From contig JACQEH010000018.1 of NCBI GenBank assembly GCA_016200675.1, forward strand, positions 1-13,607: a stretch of DNA of 13,607 bases, in the 5' to 3' direction. Origin of the DNA: Chloroflexota bacterium. Its GTDB lineage: Bacteria; Chloroflexota; Limnocylindria; Limnocylindrales; CSP1-4. Position numbers and translations under genes: made by a program. The notes beneath the pieces are model-generated. The model saw only the letters and a program-made list of their open reading frames with translations, did no database searches and was not told the origin of the DNA. Position 1 is the stretch's first letter, and each line of letters opens with the position of its first letter. This document shows positions 5,176 to 12,086 of this stretch, piece by piece.

Positions 5176-5754
5176 ATGACGAGCGCTGATCGCCTCCATC
5201 TCACGGGCAACGACGCAGCCGACCGGCTCCTGGCCGAGGAGCCGCTGGCCCTCCTCATCGGCTTCGCCCTGGACCAGCAGGTGACCGTCCAGAAGGCGTT
5301 CTCCGGGCCATTCGACCTCAAGTCCCGGCTCGGCCATCTCGATGCCGCGAAGATCGCGGCCCTCGATCCAGCCGAGCTCGACCGGATCTTCCGGGACCGG
5401 CCGGCCCTCCACCGCTTCCCAGGCGCCATGGCCGCCAAGGTCGGCGCCCTGTGCCGCGTCATCACCGAGCGCTACGACGGCGACGCGGGCCGGATCTGGC
5501 GCGAGGCGCGCGACGGCGAGGACCTCCAGGCTCGTCTCACGGCGCTGCCCGGCTTCGGTGCCATGAAGGTGGCGGGCGTCACCGCCGTCCTCGCCAAGCG
5601 GCTCGGCGTCACGTTGCCCGGAATGGACGCGGTCCTGCCCAGGCATCCGACCCTCGGCGACGTCGACTCGCCGGAGGCCCTCGCCACCTACCAGGCGGGC
5701 AAGCGGGCCCACAAGGCCGAGCTCAGGGCGCAGGCGGCCGAGCGCTCGTTCTGA
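5176..5754 (+). CDS. HhH-GPD-type base-excision DNA repair protein
   Basis: A 192-residue protein of the HhH-GPD fold used by DNA glycosylases, of the short uncharacterised subfamily found in high-GC bacteria. The N-terminal half has the subfamily's LAEEPLALLIGFALDQQVTV segment (19-38). Residues about 117-137 contain the helix-hairpin-helix LTALPGFGAMKVAGVTAVLA with the LPGFG hairpin. Downstream the sequence reads LGVTLPGMD and then a short charged tail. The catalytic lysine of endonuclease III-type enzymes is not obvious in the hairpin region (GAMKV), so the substrate and whether it acts as a bifunctional lyase are uncertain. The ATG is the only sensible start. It stands alone between small intergenic regions and is probably leaderless. 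Confidence 0.82.
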   Translation: MTSADRLHLTGNDAADRLLAEEPLALLIGFALDQQVTVQKAFSGPFDLKSRLGHLDAAKIAALDPAELDRIFRDRPALHRFPGAMAAKVGALCRVITERYDGDAGRIWREARDGEDLQARLTALPGFGAMKVAGVTAVLAKRLGVTLPGMDAVLPRHPTLGDVDSPEALATYQAGKRAHKAELRAQAAERSF

Positions 5755-5779
5755 TCGGGACGCGGGCGGCGGCTCGCAA

Positions 5780-5808
5780 TTGACGGACCCGCGGCATCCT
5801 GCGAAGAT
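5780..5808 (+). promoter_or_regulatory. Possible promoter for the DDN-type oxidoreductase
   Basis: TTGACG (5780-5785) is five of six to the -35 consensus. After 17 bases GAAGAT (5803-5808) gives a poor three-of-six -10. The spacing is right but the -10 is weak. This would leave a leader of about 60 bases containing the hairpin at 5829-5853. Confidence 0.3.
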
Positions 5809-5828
5809 CGTTGCGTTCGCAATGATAT

Positions 5829-5853
5829 GGCCGGCCCGCCGCAGCGGCCGGCC
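5829..5853. terminator. GC-rich hairpin upstream of the DDN-type gene
   Basis: GGCCGGCC (5829-5836) and GGCCGGCC (5846-5853) form an eight-base-pair stem with a nine-base loop. It lies 75 bases after the HhH-GPD stop and 22 bases before the next ATG. It could end the HhH-GPD transcript or form a leader structure. No T-tract follows. Confidence 0.4.
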
Positions 5854-5875
5854 TGAAAGATCCGACGGGGTACCC

Positions 5876-6271
5876 ATGGACGACACCATTCACGCAGCTC
5901 TGCAGCGGGGCGGCGTCATCGACATCACAACGACCGGCTGGTCGAGCGGGCTCTCCCGCCGGCTCGAGATCGTCTATCACGTCTTCGACGGCCGGATCTA
6001 CATCAGCGGGATGCCGGTCGCCGGCCGCGAGCGGGCCTGGCTGAAGAACCTCCGGGCCAATCCCCGAATGACCTTCCACCTCACCAAGGGACCGGTCGCG
6101 GACCTGCCGGCGACGGCCCGGGTCATCGACGATCCGGCCGAGCGGCACGAGATCCTCGGTCATGTCGCCCGGGTCTGGCGGCGCGATCCGGCCGAGATGG
6201 AGGCCCACAGCCCCCTCATCGAGGTCACGGTCGAGGGCTACGAGGCAGGACAGGGGATCGCGGCGGCATAG
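5876..6271 (+). CDS. Deazaflavin (F420)-dependent nitroreductase-family (DDN-type) protein
   Basis: A 131-residue split-barrel flavin/deazaflavin protein of the DDN-type family. Such proteins usually reduce or oxidise small substrates with F420. Supporting segments are GRIYISGMPVAGRERAWLKNLRAN split over 39-62 (the RxWxxNLxAN pattern), MTFHLTKG (65-72), and the closing LIEVTVEGY (114-122). Length is near the family norm of about 130-150. The ATG at 5876 is preferred. An in-frame start near 5780 would add 32 residues of unlike composition read through the upstream hairpin, with no ribosome binding site. Substrate and cofactor (F420 or FMN) cannot be fixed from the sequence. It stands as a single gene, with the SorC promoter downstream. 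Confidence 0.8.
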   Translation: MDDTIHAALQRGGVIDITTTGWSSGLSRRLEIVYHVFDGRIYISGMPVAGRERAWLKNLRANPRMTFHLTKGPVADLPATARVIDDPAERHEILGHVARVWRRDPAEMEAHSPLIEVTVEGYEAGQGIAAA

Positions 6272-6353
6272 GCCGAGGCCGGGCGGCCGGGCGGCCGGCC
6301 GGCTTGGTCGCGAGGCGCCGGGCCTGGAGGAGGCCGTTTCGCGCTGTCGGCGT

Positions 6354-6382
6354 TTGACAGGCGCTCGGCCGCGGCCGATCAT
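6354..6382 (+). promoter_or_regulatory. Promoter of the SorC/FGGY/ABC operon, likely leaderless
   Basis: A perfect -35 TTGACA (6354-6359) is followed at the ideal 17-base spacing by GATCAT (6377-6382), four of six to the -10. The ATG at 6391 begins eight bases after the -10, and no Shine-Dalgarno sequence lies before it. Transcription is therefore expected to start at or next to the A of the ATG. Confidence 0.65.
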
Positions 6383-6386
6383 CGGC
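6366..6386. promoter_or_regulatory. Overlapping palindromes in the operon promoter, probable SorC-type operator
   Basis: CGGCCGCGGCCG (6366-6377) is a perfect 12-base palindrome inside the -35/-10 spacer. GCCGATCATCGGC (6374-6386) is a perfect 13-base inverted repeat that covers the -10. The two share four bases. Binding here would block RNA polymerase. Autoregulation by the SorC-family protein encoded just downstream is the natural inference. Confidence 0.5.
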
Positions 6387-6390
6387 ACCG

Positions 6391-7452
6391 ATGGCACATA
6401 TGAGCAACGCAGATGTGCATGACGGCCCGGGGAAGGCACCCTCGGGCACGCCGGCGGCAGGAGACAGGGGAATCGAGGCGAACCCGTCGGACCTCGCCCG
6501 CCTCGTCCGGATCAGTCGCCTCTACTACCAGGTCGGCGAGACGCAGGACGAGATCGCGCGACGATTCGGCATCACGAGACCCCACGTTTCGAAGCTCCTG
6601 AAGCAGGCCCGCGCCTCGGGCGTCGTCGAGATCCGGATCTACGATGGCCTCGACCGCCCGGATGCGGTGGCCGAGGACCTTCGCCGGCGGTTCGGGCTGC
6701 GTGCCGTGCATCTCGCCCCCGCCCTCGAAGGCTCCGACGTCCTGACGCGGCGCCGGGTGGGACAGCTGGCGGCCGACGTCCTCCTGGGCGCGATTCGGAA
6801 TGGAATGGTCGTCGGCGTCGGCGATGGCGCGTCGATGACGGCGCTCGCCGACGCCATCGACTCCGGGGCCACCCCGACCGCGGCCACGATCGTCCCGCTC
6901 TGCGGTGGGTTCTGGAGCAGCCAGGTCAGCCGGGAGCCGTTCCGGCGCATCGCTGACGCTCTCGGCGCGACGCCGCGCGGCCTCCTCGCGCCGGGCCTGC
7001 TCGACGACGGGGCAACCCGCGACGCGCTCGCCGCGCACGCCGGGATCCGGGCCGTCACCGACCTCTGGGCGGGGCTCGACGTGGCCGCCTTCGGGATCGG
7101 CTCGCCGGCCTGGAGCGAGGCGTCGGTGGGCCGCGAGGCGTTCGCCGAGCTGGAGGCCGCCGAGGCGATCGGCGAGGTCCTGATCGCACCGTTCGACATC
7201 GAGGGCCGCTTCGTCGGCGAATCCATGCGCCAGCGCGTGATCGCCTTCGATGCCCGGCACCTTGCCGACGTGTCGGCGAGCATCGGGGTGGCCAGCGGCC
7301 GGGCGAAGGTCCGACCGATCGTGGGTGCCCTCCGGGCCGGCATCGTGGGCACGCTCGTGACCGATGTCGATACGGCCGCGGCCGTCCTCGGGCTCGACCG
7401 GGACGAGCCGGCGACGATCGGCCCCCGGCGATCGGAGGCGGGCGATGGCTGA
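6391..7452 (+). CDS. SorC/DeoR-family sugar-binding transcriptional regulator
   Basis: A 353-residue regulator. SorC-family members (SorC, DeoR of Bacillus, CggR, LsrR) usually repress until a phosphorylated ligand binds their C-terminal domain. After a 30-residue disordered N-terminus, residues about 34-82 form the winged helix: RISRLYYQVGETQDEIARR, then GITRPHVSKLLKQAR and GVVEIRI. The remainder is the effector domain, with VVGVGDGASM (about 135-144, phosphate-binding loop of the family) and the FGIGSP segment (about 235-240). ATG at 6391 is used; ATG at 6400 is possible but further from the promoter. The stop overlaps the kinase start by eight bases. Its inducer is probably the phosphorylated product of that kinase. 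Confidence 0.88.
   Translation: MAHMSNADVHDGPGKAPSGTPAAGDRGIEANPSDLARLVRISRLYYQVGETQDEIARRFGITRPHVSKLLKQARASGVVEIRIYDGLDRPDAVAEDLRRRFGLRAVHLAPALEGSDVLTRRRVGQLAADVLLGAIRNGMVVGVGDGASMTALADAIDSGATPTAATIVPLCGGFWSSQVSREPFRRIADALGATPRGLLAPGLLDDGATRDALAAHAGIRAVTDLWAGLDVAAFGIGSPAWSEASVGREAFAELEAAEAIGEVLIAPFDIEGRFVGESMRQRVIAFDARHLADVSASIGVASGRAKVRPIVGALRAGIVGTLVTDVDTAAAVLGLDRDEPATIGPRRSEAGDG
7434..7438 (+). promoter_or_regulatory. Ribosome binding site of the FGGY kinase inside the SorC gene
   Basis: GGAGG lies six bases before the ATG at 7445, within the last codons of the SorC gene. It decides the kinase start against more upstream in-frame codons and indicates direct initiation in addition to coupling. 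Confidence 0.65.
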
Positions 7453-8914
7453 CCGCCGGCAGGCCTTCCTCGGGATCGACGTCGGATCCAGCGAGCTGCG
7501 GGCGGGGCTCATCACGCCCGACGGACGGAGCCTCGGCATCGCCCGGGCGCAGCACGGCATGGCCGTCGACGCCGGGGCCGGCATCGCCGAGCAGGACGCC
7601 GAGCGCTGGTGGACAGGGTTGGTGGAGGTGGTCCACGAGCTCTGCGAGCGGCCGGGTGCGGCCTCGGTCGAGGTTGCCGGAATCTGCGTCGACGGCCACG
7701 GACCGACCCTCTCGCCGACGGATTCCGACGGCCGGCCGACCCGCCCCGCGATCACCTGGCTCGATCGGCGCGCCGCCGCCGAGGTCCGGACCCTGGCCGA
7801 CGCGACCGGCCTCCAGGGCTGGGCGCTCGGCGTCCTGCCGGCCGCGCTGTGGCTCGAACGTCACGAGCCGGGCGTCGCCGCCCGCACGGACTGGTACCTG
7901 AACAGCTGGGAGGCCCTGACGCTGCGCCTGACCGGCGTCGCGAGGACGACGCTGGCGGCGTCGCAGGCCTGGCCGCCGTCCGCCGAACTGGTCCGGATGG
8001 GGCTCCCGGCCGCGAAGCTGGCTCCGCCGATCCCCTCGGGCCATCTCGTCGGCGGCCTGTCGCGGGCCGCGGCGGCGGCGCTCGGCCTTTCGGCCGGGGT
8101 GCCGGTCGTCGCCGGGACGGTCGATGCCTTCGCCAGCTTCCACGGCGCCGGAATGGCCGCGCCCGGGGATGCCGTGGATGTCGGCGGATCGGCCGGGGGG
8201 TTCGGGGTCTACTGGAGCTCGCGCGTGACGGCCGAGGGCTCGTTCACGACCCCGGCACCACTGGCCGGCCAGTTCGTCGTCGGCGGGGCGATGGCGGCCA
8301 CGGGGCGGGCCGTGGACTGGTTCCGGGATGCCATCGGGGAGACGCGACTGTCGACCGCCGAGCTCATCGAGGAGGCGGCGGCCATCGGGCCCGGGGCCGA
8401 CGGGCTCGTCTTCCTGCCCTACCTCGCCGGGGAGCGCTCCCCGATCTGGGACCCCGACGCCCGGGGCGCCTTCGTGGGCCTGACGCTCGCCCACGGGCGG
8501 GCCCACATGACGCGGGCGATCCTCGAGGCCGCGGCGCTCGCCATCCGCCACGTCGCCGAGCCGATCCTTGCCGCCGGCGTCCGGGTCGGCGCGATGCGCG
8601 TCTCCGGCGCGCCGGCCCGCAGCGACGCCTGGAACCAGCTCAAGGCCGACATCACGGGCTTCCCGGTCGAGGTGCCTCGGGTCCTCGAGACGGCGATCGT
8701 CGGGTCGGCGATCCTCGCCGCGCACGGGGTCGGCGCCTTTGCCACCATCCCCGCGGCGATCGCGGGCATGACGGCGATCGACCGCCGGCTCGAGCCGGAT
8801 CCGGCCGTCGCCGACATCCATGACCGCACGTATCGCGCCTACCGCGCCCTGCACCCCGCTCTCGCGCCGATCCTCGCGGACCTCACGGCGCCCCGCCCGG
8901 CGGTCATGGCATGA
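7445..8914 (+). CDS. FGGY-family carbohydrate kinase
   Basis: A 489-residue ATP-dependent kinase of the xylulokinase/gluconokinase/LsrK superfamily, which phosphorylates sugars, polyols or related compounds. The N-terminal lobe begins FLGIDVGSSELRAGL (8-22, phosphate loop), followed by VDGHGPTL (82-89) and ITWLDRRAAAEV (103-114). The likely catalytic base is Asp 227 in VVAGTVDAFASFHG. The C-terminal lobe has VDVGGSAGGFG (244-254), FLPYLAGERSPIWDP (323-337) and VSGAPARSDAWNQL (386-399, nucleotide-binding). Length is typical for the superfamily. It overlaps the SorC gene by eight bases and the ATPase gene by four (ATGA). Placement between a SorC regulator and an ABC transporter suggests it acts on the imported ligand. 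The substrate cannot be read from the sequence. Confidence 0.9.
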   Translation: MADRRQAFLGIDVGSSELRAGLITPDGRSLGIARAQHGMAVDAGAGIAEQDAERWWTGLVEVVHELCERPGAASVEVAGICVDGHGPTLSPTDSDGRPTRPAITWLDRRAAAEVRTLADATGLQGWALGVLPAALWLERHEPGVAARTDWYLNSWEALTLRLTGVARTTLAASQAWPPSAELVRMGLPAAKLAPPIPSGHLVGGLSRAAAAALGLSAGVPVVAGTVDAFASFHGAGMAAPGDAVDVGGSAGGFGVYWSSRVTAEGSFTTPAPLAGQFVVGGAMAATGRAVDWFRDAIGETRLSTAELIEEAAAIGPGADGLVFLPYLAGERSPIWDPDARGAFVGLTLAHGRAHMTRAILEAAALAIRHVAEPILAAGVRVGAMRVSGAPARSDAWNQLKADITGFPVEVPRVLETAIVGSAILAAHGVGAFATIPAAIAGMTAIDRRLEPDPAVADIHDRTYRAYRALHPALAPILADLTAPRPAVMA

Positions 8915-9693
8915 CGGTCGCCGCGAGGTCCGGTCACATCGAGGCGAGGGACCTCACCGTGCGCTTCCGGCGTCGCGACGCCGCGGCGACGACGGCCCTC
9001 AGCGGCTTCCACCTGGACGTCCGTCCCGGCGAGATCGTGTCCGTCATCGGGCCCAACGGCTGCGGCAAGAGCACGATGCTGCGCGTCCTGGCCGGGCTGA
9101 TCGCCCCCTCCGTGGGGATGGCGCTCCTGGACGGCCAGCCGATCCACGGCCCCGACGCCAGGGTGGGCCTGGTCTTCCAGGAACCGCGGCTGCTGCCGTG
9201 GCGGACGGTCGCCCGCAACATCGCCTATCCGGTCGAGCTGGCCGGCCTCCCGGAGGCCGAGCGCGAGACGCGGGTCAAGGAGCTCCTCCATCGGGTGGGG
9301 CTCGCCGACGCCGCGGACCTCCGGCCGGGGCAGCTGTCGGGGGGCATGCGGCAGCGGGCGGCCCTGGCCCGGACGCTGGCGCTCCAGCCCGAGGTGCTCC
9401 TCCTGGACGAGCCCTTCAGCGCCCTGGACGCCATGACCCGGGAGCGCTTCAACGTTGAGCTGCTCAAGCTCTGGGAGCGGCTCGGGACCACCATCATCCT
9501 GGTCACGCACAGCATCGCCGAGGCGATCTTCCTCGGCGATCGCGTCGTGGTCCTCTCGTCGCGGCCCGGGCACGTGGTGGCGGACATCCGCGTCGAGGTC
9601 CCGCGCCCCCGGACCCTCGACCGGCTGGACGAGGCCGCCGTCTCAGCGACGGCTCGCGAGATCCGGGCCCACCTCGAGGCCAACGAGCCATGA
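8911..9693 (+). CDS. ABC transporter ATPase, NitT/TauT (SsuB/TauB/ThiZ-like) family
   Basis: A 260-residue ATPase powering an importer at the cytoplasmic membrane. Walker A is GPNGCGKST (47-55), the Q-loop is VFQEPRLLPW (88-97, Gln 90), the signature is LSGGMRQR (142-149), Walker B is VLLLDEPFSALD (162-173, Glu 167), and the H-loop is VTHSIAEAIFLGD (198-210, His 200). The QEPRLLPW stretch and the RPG after the H-loop (LSSRPG, 215-220) are typical of the nitrate/sulfonate/taurine and pyrimidine-precursor branch rather than sugar importers. All catalytic residues are present. Start and stop overlap both neighbours by four bases, so it is translated together with the kinase and the permease. Confidence 0.92.
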   Translation: MTVAARSGHIEARDLTVRFRRRDAAATTALSGFHLDVRPGEIVSVIGPNGCGKSTMLRVLAGLIAPSVGMALLDGQPIHGPDARVGLVFQEPRLLPWRTVARNIAYPVELAGLPEAERETRVKELLHRVGLADAADLRPGQLSGGMRQRAALARTLALQPEVLLLDEPFSALDAMTRERFNVELLKLWERLGTTIILVTHSIAEAIFLGDRVVVLSSRPGHVVADIRVEVPRPRTLDRLDEAAVSATAREIRAHLEANEP

Positions 9694-10439
9694 GGCGGTC
9701 GACCCTCGGCGCGGGCCTCGTTGGCCTGGCGGTCTTCGTGACGGCCTGGAAGGTGATCGTCATCGTCAGCGGGTTCCCGGCCTACATCCTGCCGCCGCCG
9801 GAGGCCGTCGGGGCGAGCCTCGTCCAGGCCTGGCTCGACGGGACCATCGAGCCGCATGCCGCCGCAACCCTTGTCGAGATCGGCCTCGGGTTCTCGGTCG
9901 GGGCCGGGCTCGCCGTGGTCGTCGGCTACGCCCTCGGCCGATCGGCCCTCATCGCCCGCCTCATCTCGCCCTACATCGTGGCCGCCCAGGCGACGCCGAT
10001 CCTGGCCCTCGCCCCGGTCCTCGCCCTGTGGTTCGGGCCGGGACTCCTGGGCAAGGTGGTGATCTCCGCCCTCATCGTGTTCTTCCCGGTGGCCGTCTCG
10101 ACGATGGTCGGGATCCGCTCGGTCGACGCCGGCCTCCTGGAGCTGGGACGGAGCCTCCGGGCGAGCCGCCGCCAGGTCCTCCTGACGCTGGAGATCCCGG
10201 CGGCCCTCCCGTCGATCTTCGGGGGCCTCCGCATCGGCGTCACCATCGCCGTCGTTGGGGCGATCGTCGGCGAGTGGGCGGGCGCCCAGTACGGCCTCGG
10301 GGTCCTCGTCAACCTCGCCCGGGGCAGCCTCTTCGACACCTCCCTGATGTTTGCGACCCTGGCCACGATCGCCGCGATCGGTGTCGCCCTGTACCTCATC
10401 GTCGTCCTCGTCGAGCGGCGGCTCGTCCGCTGGCGCTGA
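9690..10439 (+). CDS. ABC transporter permease, NitT/TauT (SsuC/TauC/ThiX-like) family
   Basis: A 249-residue integral membrane protein with about six predicted segments: an N-terminal helix (LVGLAVFVTAWKVIVIVSG), GLAVVVGYALG, ATPILALAPVLALWFG, VVISALIVFFPVAV, VTIAVVGAIVGEWAG and IAAIGVALYLIVVLV. The cytoplasmic coupling loop carries the EAA-type motif, ELGRSLRASRRQVLLTLEIP followed by ALPSIFGGLRIG. This would contact the ATPase encoded before it. Length and motif match single-permease importers that work as homodimers. It overlaps the ATPase gene by four bases and lies 22 bases before the binding-protein gene. Confidence 0.9.
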   Translation: MRRSTLGAGLVGLAVFVTAWKVIVIVSGFPAYILPPPEAVGASLVQAWLDGTIEPHAAATLVEIGLGFSVGAGLAVVVGYALGRSALIARLISPYIVAAQATPILALAPVLALWFGPGLLGKVVISALIVFFPVAVSTMVGIRSVDAGLLELGRSLRASRRQVLLTLEIPAALPSIFGGLRIGVTIAVVGAIVGEWAGAQYGLGVLVNLARGSLFDTSLMFATLATIAAIGVALYLIVVLVERRLVRWR

Positions 10440-10448
10440 CTCACCCCT

Positions 10449-10455
10449 GGAGGAG
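10449..10455 (+). promoter_or_regulatory. Strong ribosome binding site deciding the TTG start of the binding protein
   Basis: GGAGGAG lies six bases before TTG at 10462, in the 22-base gap after the permease. It is the strongest Shine-Dalgarno match in the window, in keeping with a binding protein needed in excess over the membrane components. It makes TTG the start although the frame remains open upstream inside the permease gene. Confidence 0.75.
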
Positions 10456-10461
10456 ATCCCG

Positions 10462-11463
10462 TTGAACCGTCGCGTCCTCGCCACCGCCCTCGCGGCCTGT
10501 GTCGCCCTCCTTGCCTCGGGCTGCGGGGTCGGCCCGGGTGCCTCCTCGAGCGCCGGCAGGACCGCCCTCGTGGTCGGCCTCGGCTACATCCCGAGCGTCC
10601 AGTTCGCGCCCTTCTACCTGGCCGAGCAGGCCGGCTACTACACGGCCGCCGGCCTCGACGTGACCTTCCAGAGCAAGATCGAGTCGGACCTCGTCCGGCT
10701 CGTCGGCACGGGCGCCATCGACATCGGCGTCGCCGACGGCACGGACGTGATCCCGGCGGTCAGCCAGGGCATCCCGGTCCAGTACATCGCGACGATCTAC
10801 CGCGCCTTCCCGTCGGTGGTCTTCGCCAAGACGAGCTCGGGCATCGCCTCGGCGGCCGACCTGCGCGGCCGCAAGGTCGGCATCCCGGGCCGCTACGGGG
10901 CGTCCTGGGTCATGCTCCAGGCCCTGCTCGACTCGGCCGGGCTGAAACCCGCCGACGTGACGATCGTGGAGTACCCGGACTTCGGCCAGGGCGCCGCCGT
11001 CTCGCAGGGCGCGGTCGACGCCGCGACCGGCTTCGTGAACAACGAGCCGGTCCAGCTGCGGCTGTCGGGCGTGCCGATCACGGTCCTCGCGGTCGACGGC
11101 ATCGTGCCCCTGCCGGGCCCGGGCCTCATCAGCGGCGCGTCGACCCTGAAGCCGAAGAAGCTGGCCCTCGCCGCGTTCGTGGCGGCGACGCTGCGGGCGA
11201 TGAACGAGATCGTGGCCGCGCCCTCGAAGGGCCTCGACGCCGCGGTCGTCGCGGTCCCGGAGCTCGGCAAGGACCGCGCGACGCAGGCGTCCATCCTCGA
11301 CGCCACGATCGGGGCCTGGAAGGGCTCAACCGGCTCGGGCGCGCTCGGCAGCATCGACCTGGCCGCCTGGCAGAAGTCAATCGACTACCTGACGAAGCTC
11401 GGGCTCGTGCCCAACCCCGTCACCGTGAGCGGTCTCATCGAGGGGGGCCTGCTGCCCAGGTGA
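10462..11463 (+). CDS. Substrate-binding lipoprotein, NMT1/THI5-like (SsuA/ThiY/RibY type)
   Basis: A 333-residue extracytoplasmic solute receptor. The N-terminus is a lipoprotein signal: MNRRVLATALAACVALLASG followed by Cys 21 (lipobox LASGC), so the mature protein is lipid-anchored outside the membrane. The fold signature is SVQFAPFYLAEQAGYY and AAGLDVTF, then IDIGVADG, ADLRGRKVGIPG and GFVNNEPVQL. The APFYxAEQAGYY and NNEP segments resemble pyrimidine-precursor (ThiY) and riboflavin (RibY) binders of this superfamily, but sulfonates or other ligands are possible. No thiamin or riboflavin biosynthesis gene is nearby, and I saw no TPP or FMN riboswitch upstream of the operon. TTG is used as start because of GGAGGAG six bases before it. 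Confidence 0.87.
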   Translation: MNRRVLATALAACVALLASGCGVGPGASSSAGRTALVVGLGYIPSVQFAPFYLAEQAGYYTAAGLDVTFQSKIESDLVRLVGTGAIDIGVADGTDVIPAVSQGIPVQYIATIYRAFPSVVFAKTSSGIASAADLRGRKVGIPGRYGASWVMLQALLDSAGLKPADVTIVEYPDFGQGAAVSQGAVDAATGFVNNEPVQLRLSGVPITVLAVDGIVPLPGPGLISGASTLKPKKLALAAFVAATLRAMNEIVAAPSKGLDAAVVAVPELGKDRATQASILDATIGAWKGSTGSGALGSIDLAAWQKSIDYLTKLGLVPNPVTVSGLIEGGLLPR

Positions 11464-11485
11464 CCGGGGCGGCTCGGCAGGTGAT

Positions 11486-11502
11486 CGGCCGCGCGCCGGC
11501 CG
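11486..11502. terminator. Hairpin between the convergent binding-protein and glutaredoxin genes
   Basis: CGGCCG (11486-11491) and CGGCCG (11497-11502) form a six-base-pair stem with loop CGCGC, in the 45-base gap between two convergent genes. There is no T-tract. It is a likely stop for both transcripts, judged by position and structure. Confidence 0.45.
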
Positions 11503-11508
11503 GGCGCC

Positions 11509-11790
11509 TCAGCGGGCCGCGGCGACCTCGGCGATCGCGGCATTGAGTTCGTCGTCCGACGGCTCGACCACGACCCGGGCGGGCCGCAGCGGGTCGCCGA
11601 TGAGGATCGTCGGCGTCACCCGGTTGCCGTTGTTGAAGCTGCGGTTCCGGGCGTCGGCGGCGGCGTCGATCTCGACGTTGCCGTAGACATACGGGATGCC
11701 CGCAGCGTCGAGGTAGGCCCGCGAGCGGACGGTGTCCTCGCAGGTGTCGCGGCCGAGGATCAGGATCGGCGGGTAGGCGGTGGCCGTCAT
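11509..11790 (-). CDS. Glutaredoxin-like protein with CxxT active site
   Basis: A 93-residue thioredoxin-fold protein. The strand ILILGRDTCEDT (9-20) carries one active-site Cys (17), with Thr 20 where dithiol glutaredoxins have the second Cys. The cis-proline signature VTPTILIG (58-65) is intact, and AYLDAAGIPYVYGNVEID (25-42) fits helix 1 and strand 2. It is therefore a monothiol or atypical glutaredoxin and may act by glutathionylation/deglutathionylation or with another low-molecular thiol. The C-terminus is short and Ala-rich. The ATG at 11790 is 14 bases after the stop of the two-CxxC protein gene, so it is probably the last gene of the helicase operon on the minus strand. Confidence 0.83.
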   Translation of the reverse strand: MTATAYPPILILGRDTCEDTVRSRAYLDAAGIPYVYGNVEIDAAADARNRSFNNGNRVTPTILIGDPLRPARVVVEPSDDELNAAIAEVAAAR

Positions 11791-11804
11791 GGCGGCAGTG
11801 TGCC

Positions 11805-12086
11805 TCAGGCGTCGAAGCGGGGTGACTCGCCCCGGGAGGCCGCCGTCGCCGCGGCGAGGACCGCGTCGCGGAGGATCGCCTCGGTCGCCGTCACGCCACA
11901 GGCCGCGCAGGTGATCTCGGGATGGTCGAGCGGCTCGAGGCCGTCCTCCGGGGCGCGGAGGCCGAGGAGGCGCATGCCCGTGGGATCGATGACCGCCCGG
12001 TCATGGGCGCGCACCGGGCTGTCGATCTGCCAGGCCGCGCCGGGGCTCTGGCAGGCCGGGCAGAGCGGGACGGCCGACGGGCTCAC
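11805..12086 (-). CDS. Small protein with two CxxC pairs (zinc-ribbon-like), unknown function
   Basis: A 93-residue protein with CPAC at Cys 9/12 and CAAC at Cys 60/63, spaced as in a metal-binding ribbon. The interior reads HDRAVIDPTGMRLLGLRAPEDG, split over 29-50, and the C-terminus is a helix rich in Ala and Arg. I do not recognise a named family. The GTG start at 12086 overlaps the helicase stop by four bases (GTGA), so it is translated by coupling with the helicase. The glutaredoxin-like gene follows 14 bases after its stop. The context suggests a metal-binding partner in RNA metabolism or redox control, but this is inference only. Confidence 0.7.
   Translation of the reverse strand: MSPSAVPLCPACQSPGAAWQIDSPVRAHDRAVIDPTGMRLLGLRAPEDGLEPLDHPEITCAACGVTATEAILRDAVLAAATAASRGESPRFDA

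Noticed and set aside
4843..5889. A 348-codon minus-strand frame opposite the small ORF and HhH-GPD gene
   Set aside because: It is antisense to a recognised HhH-GPD protein and crosses several GC-rich hairpins; no family resemblance.
6272..6390. A TPP or FMN riboswitch ahead of the transport operon
   Set aside because: The gap is only about 119 bases, I could not find the conserved aptamer cores, and the promoter places the transcription start at the ATG, leaving no leader.
7055..8854. A 599-codon minus-strand frame opposite the SorC and FGGY genes
   Set aside because: Its composition is Arg/Gly/Asp/Pro-rich with no domain, and it is a mirror of two well-recognised genes on the other strand.
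9225..10484. A 419-codon minus-strand frame opposite the ABC ATPase and permease
   Set aside because: Low-complexity charged sequence with no motif. The plus strand encodes complete ABC components with all motifs.
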